From Terriglobia bacterium (GTDB lineage: Bacteria; Acidobacteriota; Terriglobia; Terriglobales; Acidobacteriaceae): 64,000 nt of DNA. A model generated the notes under the pieces. That model saw only the letters and a list, made by a program, of their open reading frames with translations, was not told the DNA's origin and searched no databases. Position 1 is the first letter of the stretch. Every line of letters begins with the position of its first letter. Of the stretch, positions 63,633-64,000 are shown in pieces. The position numbers and the translations under genes were made by a program. The stretch spans positions 1-64,000 of the forward strand of contig JAVUPY010000065.1 of NCBI GenBank assembly GCA_032252755.1, given 5' to 3'.

Positions 63633-63956
63633 CTATTTCTCCATCGTGCTGCCGCAACTCGCGCAGACCCGAACCCGTCGGTCGCCCTGTTCCTGGTGGC
63701 GGATGCGCGGGGTCTTTCCGCAAGAGCCGCAAATCAGCTTCACGTTCGAGATCGAGATCGGGCTTTCCTGCTCGGCAATGCCGCCCTTGATATTGCGCTG
63801 CGGGTTCGGCCGTACGCCCTTCTTCACCACCATGACGTGCTCGACCAGGACCTTGCCTTCCTTCGGCATGACGCGCAGCACGCGCCCCTCTTTGCCCTTG
63901 TCCTTGCCGGTGATCACCTTCACCGTGTCGTTCCGGCGAATATCAACGCTATTCAT
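63633..63956 (-). CDS. rplX: 50S ribosomal protein L24
   Basis: About 107 residues from MNSVDIRRNDTVKVITGKDKG (63956). KOW motif NDTVKVITGKDKGKEGRV near the start; the C-terminal half has Cys76-x2-Cys79 and Cys98-x2-Cys101, the zinc-binding form of L24. First complete gene of the operon in this window. Confidence 0.97.
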   Translation of the reverse strand: MNSVDIRRNDTVKVITGKDKGKEGRVLRVMPKEGKVLVEHVMVVKKGVRPNPQRNIKGGIAEQESPISISNVKLICGSCGKTPRIRHQEQGDRRVRVCASCGSTMEK

Positions 63957-63974
63957 AACTCTCTGTTCCTTCTG

Positions 63975-63990
63975 GCCGGCAACCGCCGGC
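63975..63990. repeat. Short palindrome GCCGGC-AACC-GCCGGC
   Basis: Sixteen bases in the leader before rplX at the window edge; the upstream gene is outside the window. Confidence 0.4.
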
Positions 63991-64000
63991 TCCAAATCTT

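Noticed and set aside
1-64000. CRISPR array, tRNA, rRNA, insertion sequence or prophage
   Set aside because: No regularly spaced direct repeats, cloverleaf-like sequence, transposase motif or phage structural gene was seen.

Overview
The window looks like the chromosome of an Acidobacteriota member of the Terriglobia/Koribacter type. Several traits support this. The GC content is moderate to high. There is an Oar-like TonB-dependent protein with a carboxypeptidase-regulatory N-terminus. There is a fused two-module MacB-like permease of the acidobacterial ADOP type, a winged-helix/TPR giant regulator, and many sigma-54 activators. All of this sits beside a bacterial spc/alpha ribosomal operon. 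I found no tRNA, rRNA, CRISPR array, transposase or prophage gene.

Layout. 1-7.8 kb (+): an MFS transporter; an ECF sigma/anti-sigma pair with a tiny translationally coupled ORF between them and a DUF4097 protein behind; shikimate kinase; an exported unknown; an AI-2E family permease; aspartate-semialdehyde dehydrogenase. 8.0-11.3 kb (+): a GAF-type sigma-54 activator, a STAS protein and a degenerate sigma-like protein. 11.3-23.0 kb (-): an aldehyde dehydrogenase, then a tightly packed unit (in transcription order: membrane-fusion protein, ABC ATPase, ADOP permease, second ABC ATPase, TolC, NtrC-type regulator, NtrY-type kinase). It faces a divergent receiver-PP2C phosphatase gene (+) across a region carrying tandem TGTCCG-N4-CGGACA palindromes and candidate sigma-54 promoters on both sides. 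This looks like a self-regulated efflux locus.

24.6-30.6 kb (-): an envelope gene cluster of unknown function (a zinc-ribbon/OmpA fusion, two lipoproteins, a zinc-ribbon membrane protein, exported proteins). 30.8-33.7 kb (-): winged-helix/TPR regulator. 33.9-40.3 kb (+): exported unknown, DUF3617 protein, DUF5666-like protein, Oar-like receptor. 40.6-44.7 kb (-): sortilin-like beta-propeller protein and EamA transporter. 44.9-47.7 kb: arsenic locus (arsM divergent from arsR-acr3-arsC) with a readable promoter/operator. 47.8-49.9 kb (-): a 708-residue radical SAM protein with the hallmarks of the tetraether lipid synthase (Tes) family, the most biologically interesting single gene here. 50.3-52.3 kb: VanZ-like protein and MFS transporter.

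52.4-64 kb (-): the ribosomal operon in transcription order rplX, rplE, rpsN, rpsH, rplF, rplR, rpsE, rpmD, rplO, secY, adk, map, infA, rpmJ, rpsM, rpsK, rpsD, rpoA, rplQ, closed by a clear intrinsic terminator. Nearly every spacer in the part without tight overlaps carries a hairpin element of one family (arms like GTGCCCYACCC...GGGTGGGGC or GCCCCACATCTGCC...GATGTGGGTCC). Copies show compensatory changes, and one copy sits inside the loop of another. Similar elements occur elsewhere in the window. rpsN encodes an S14 with an extra CxxC...CxxC insertion.
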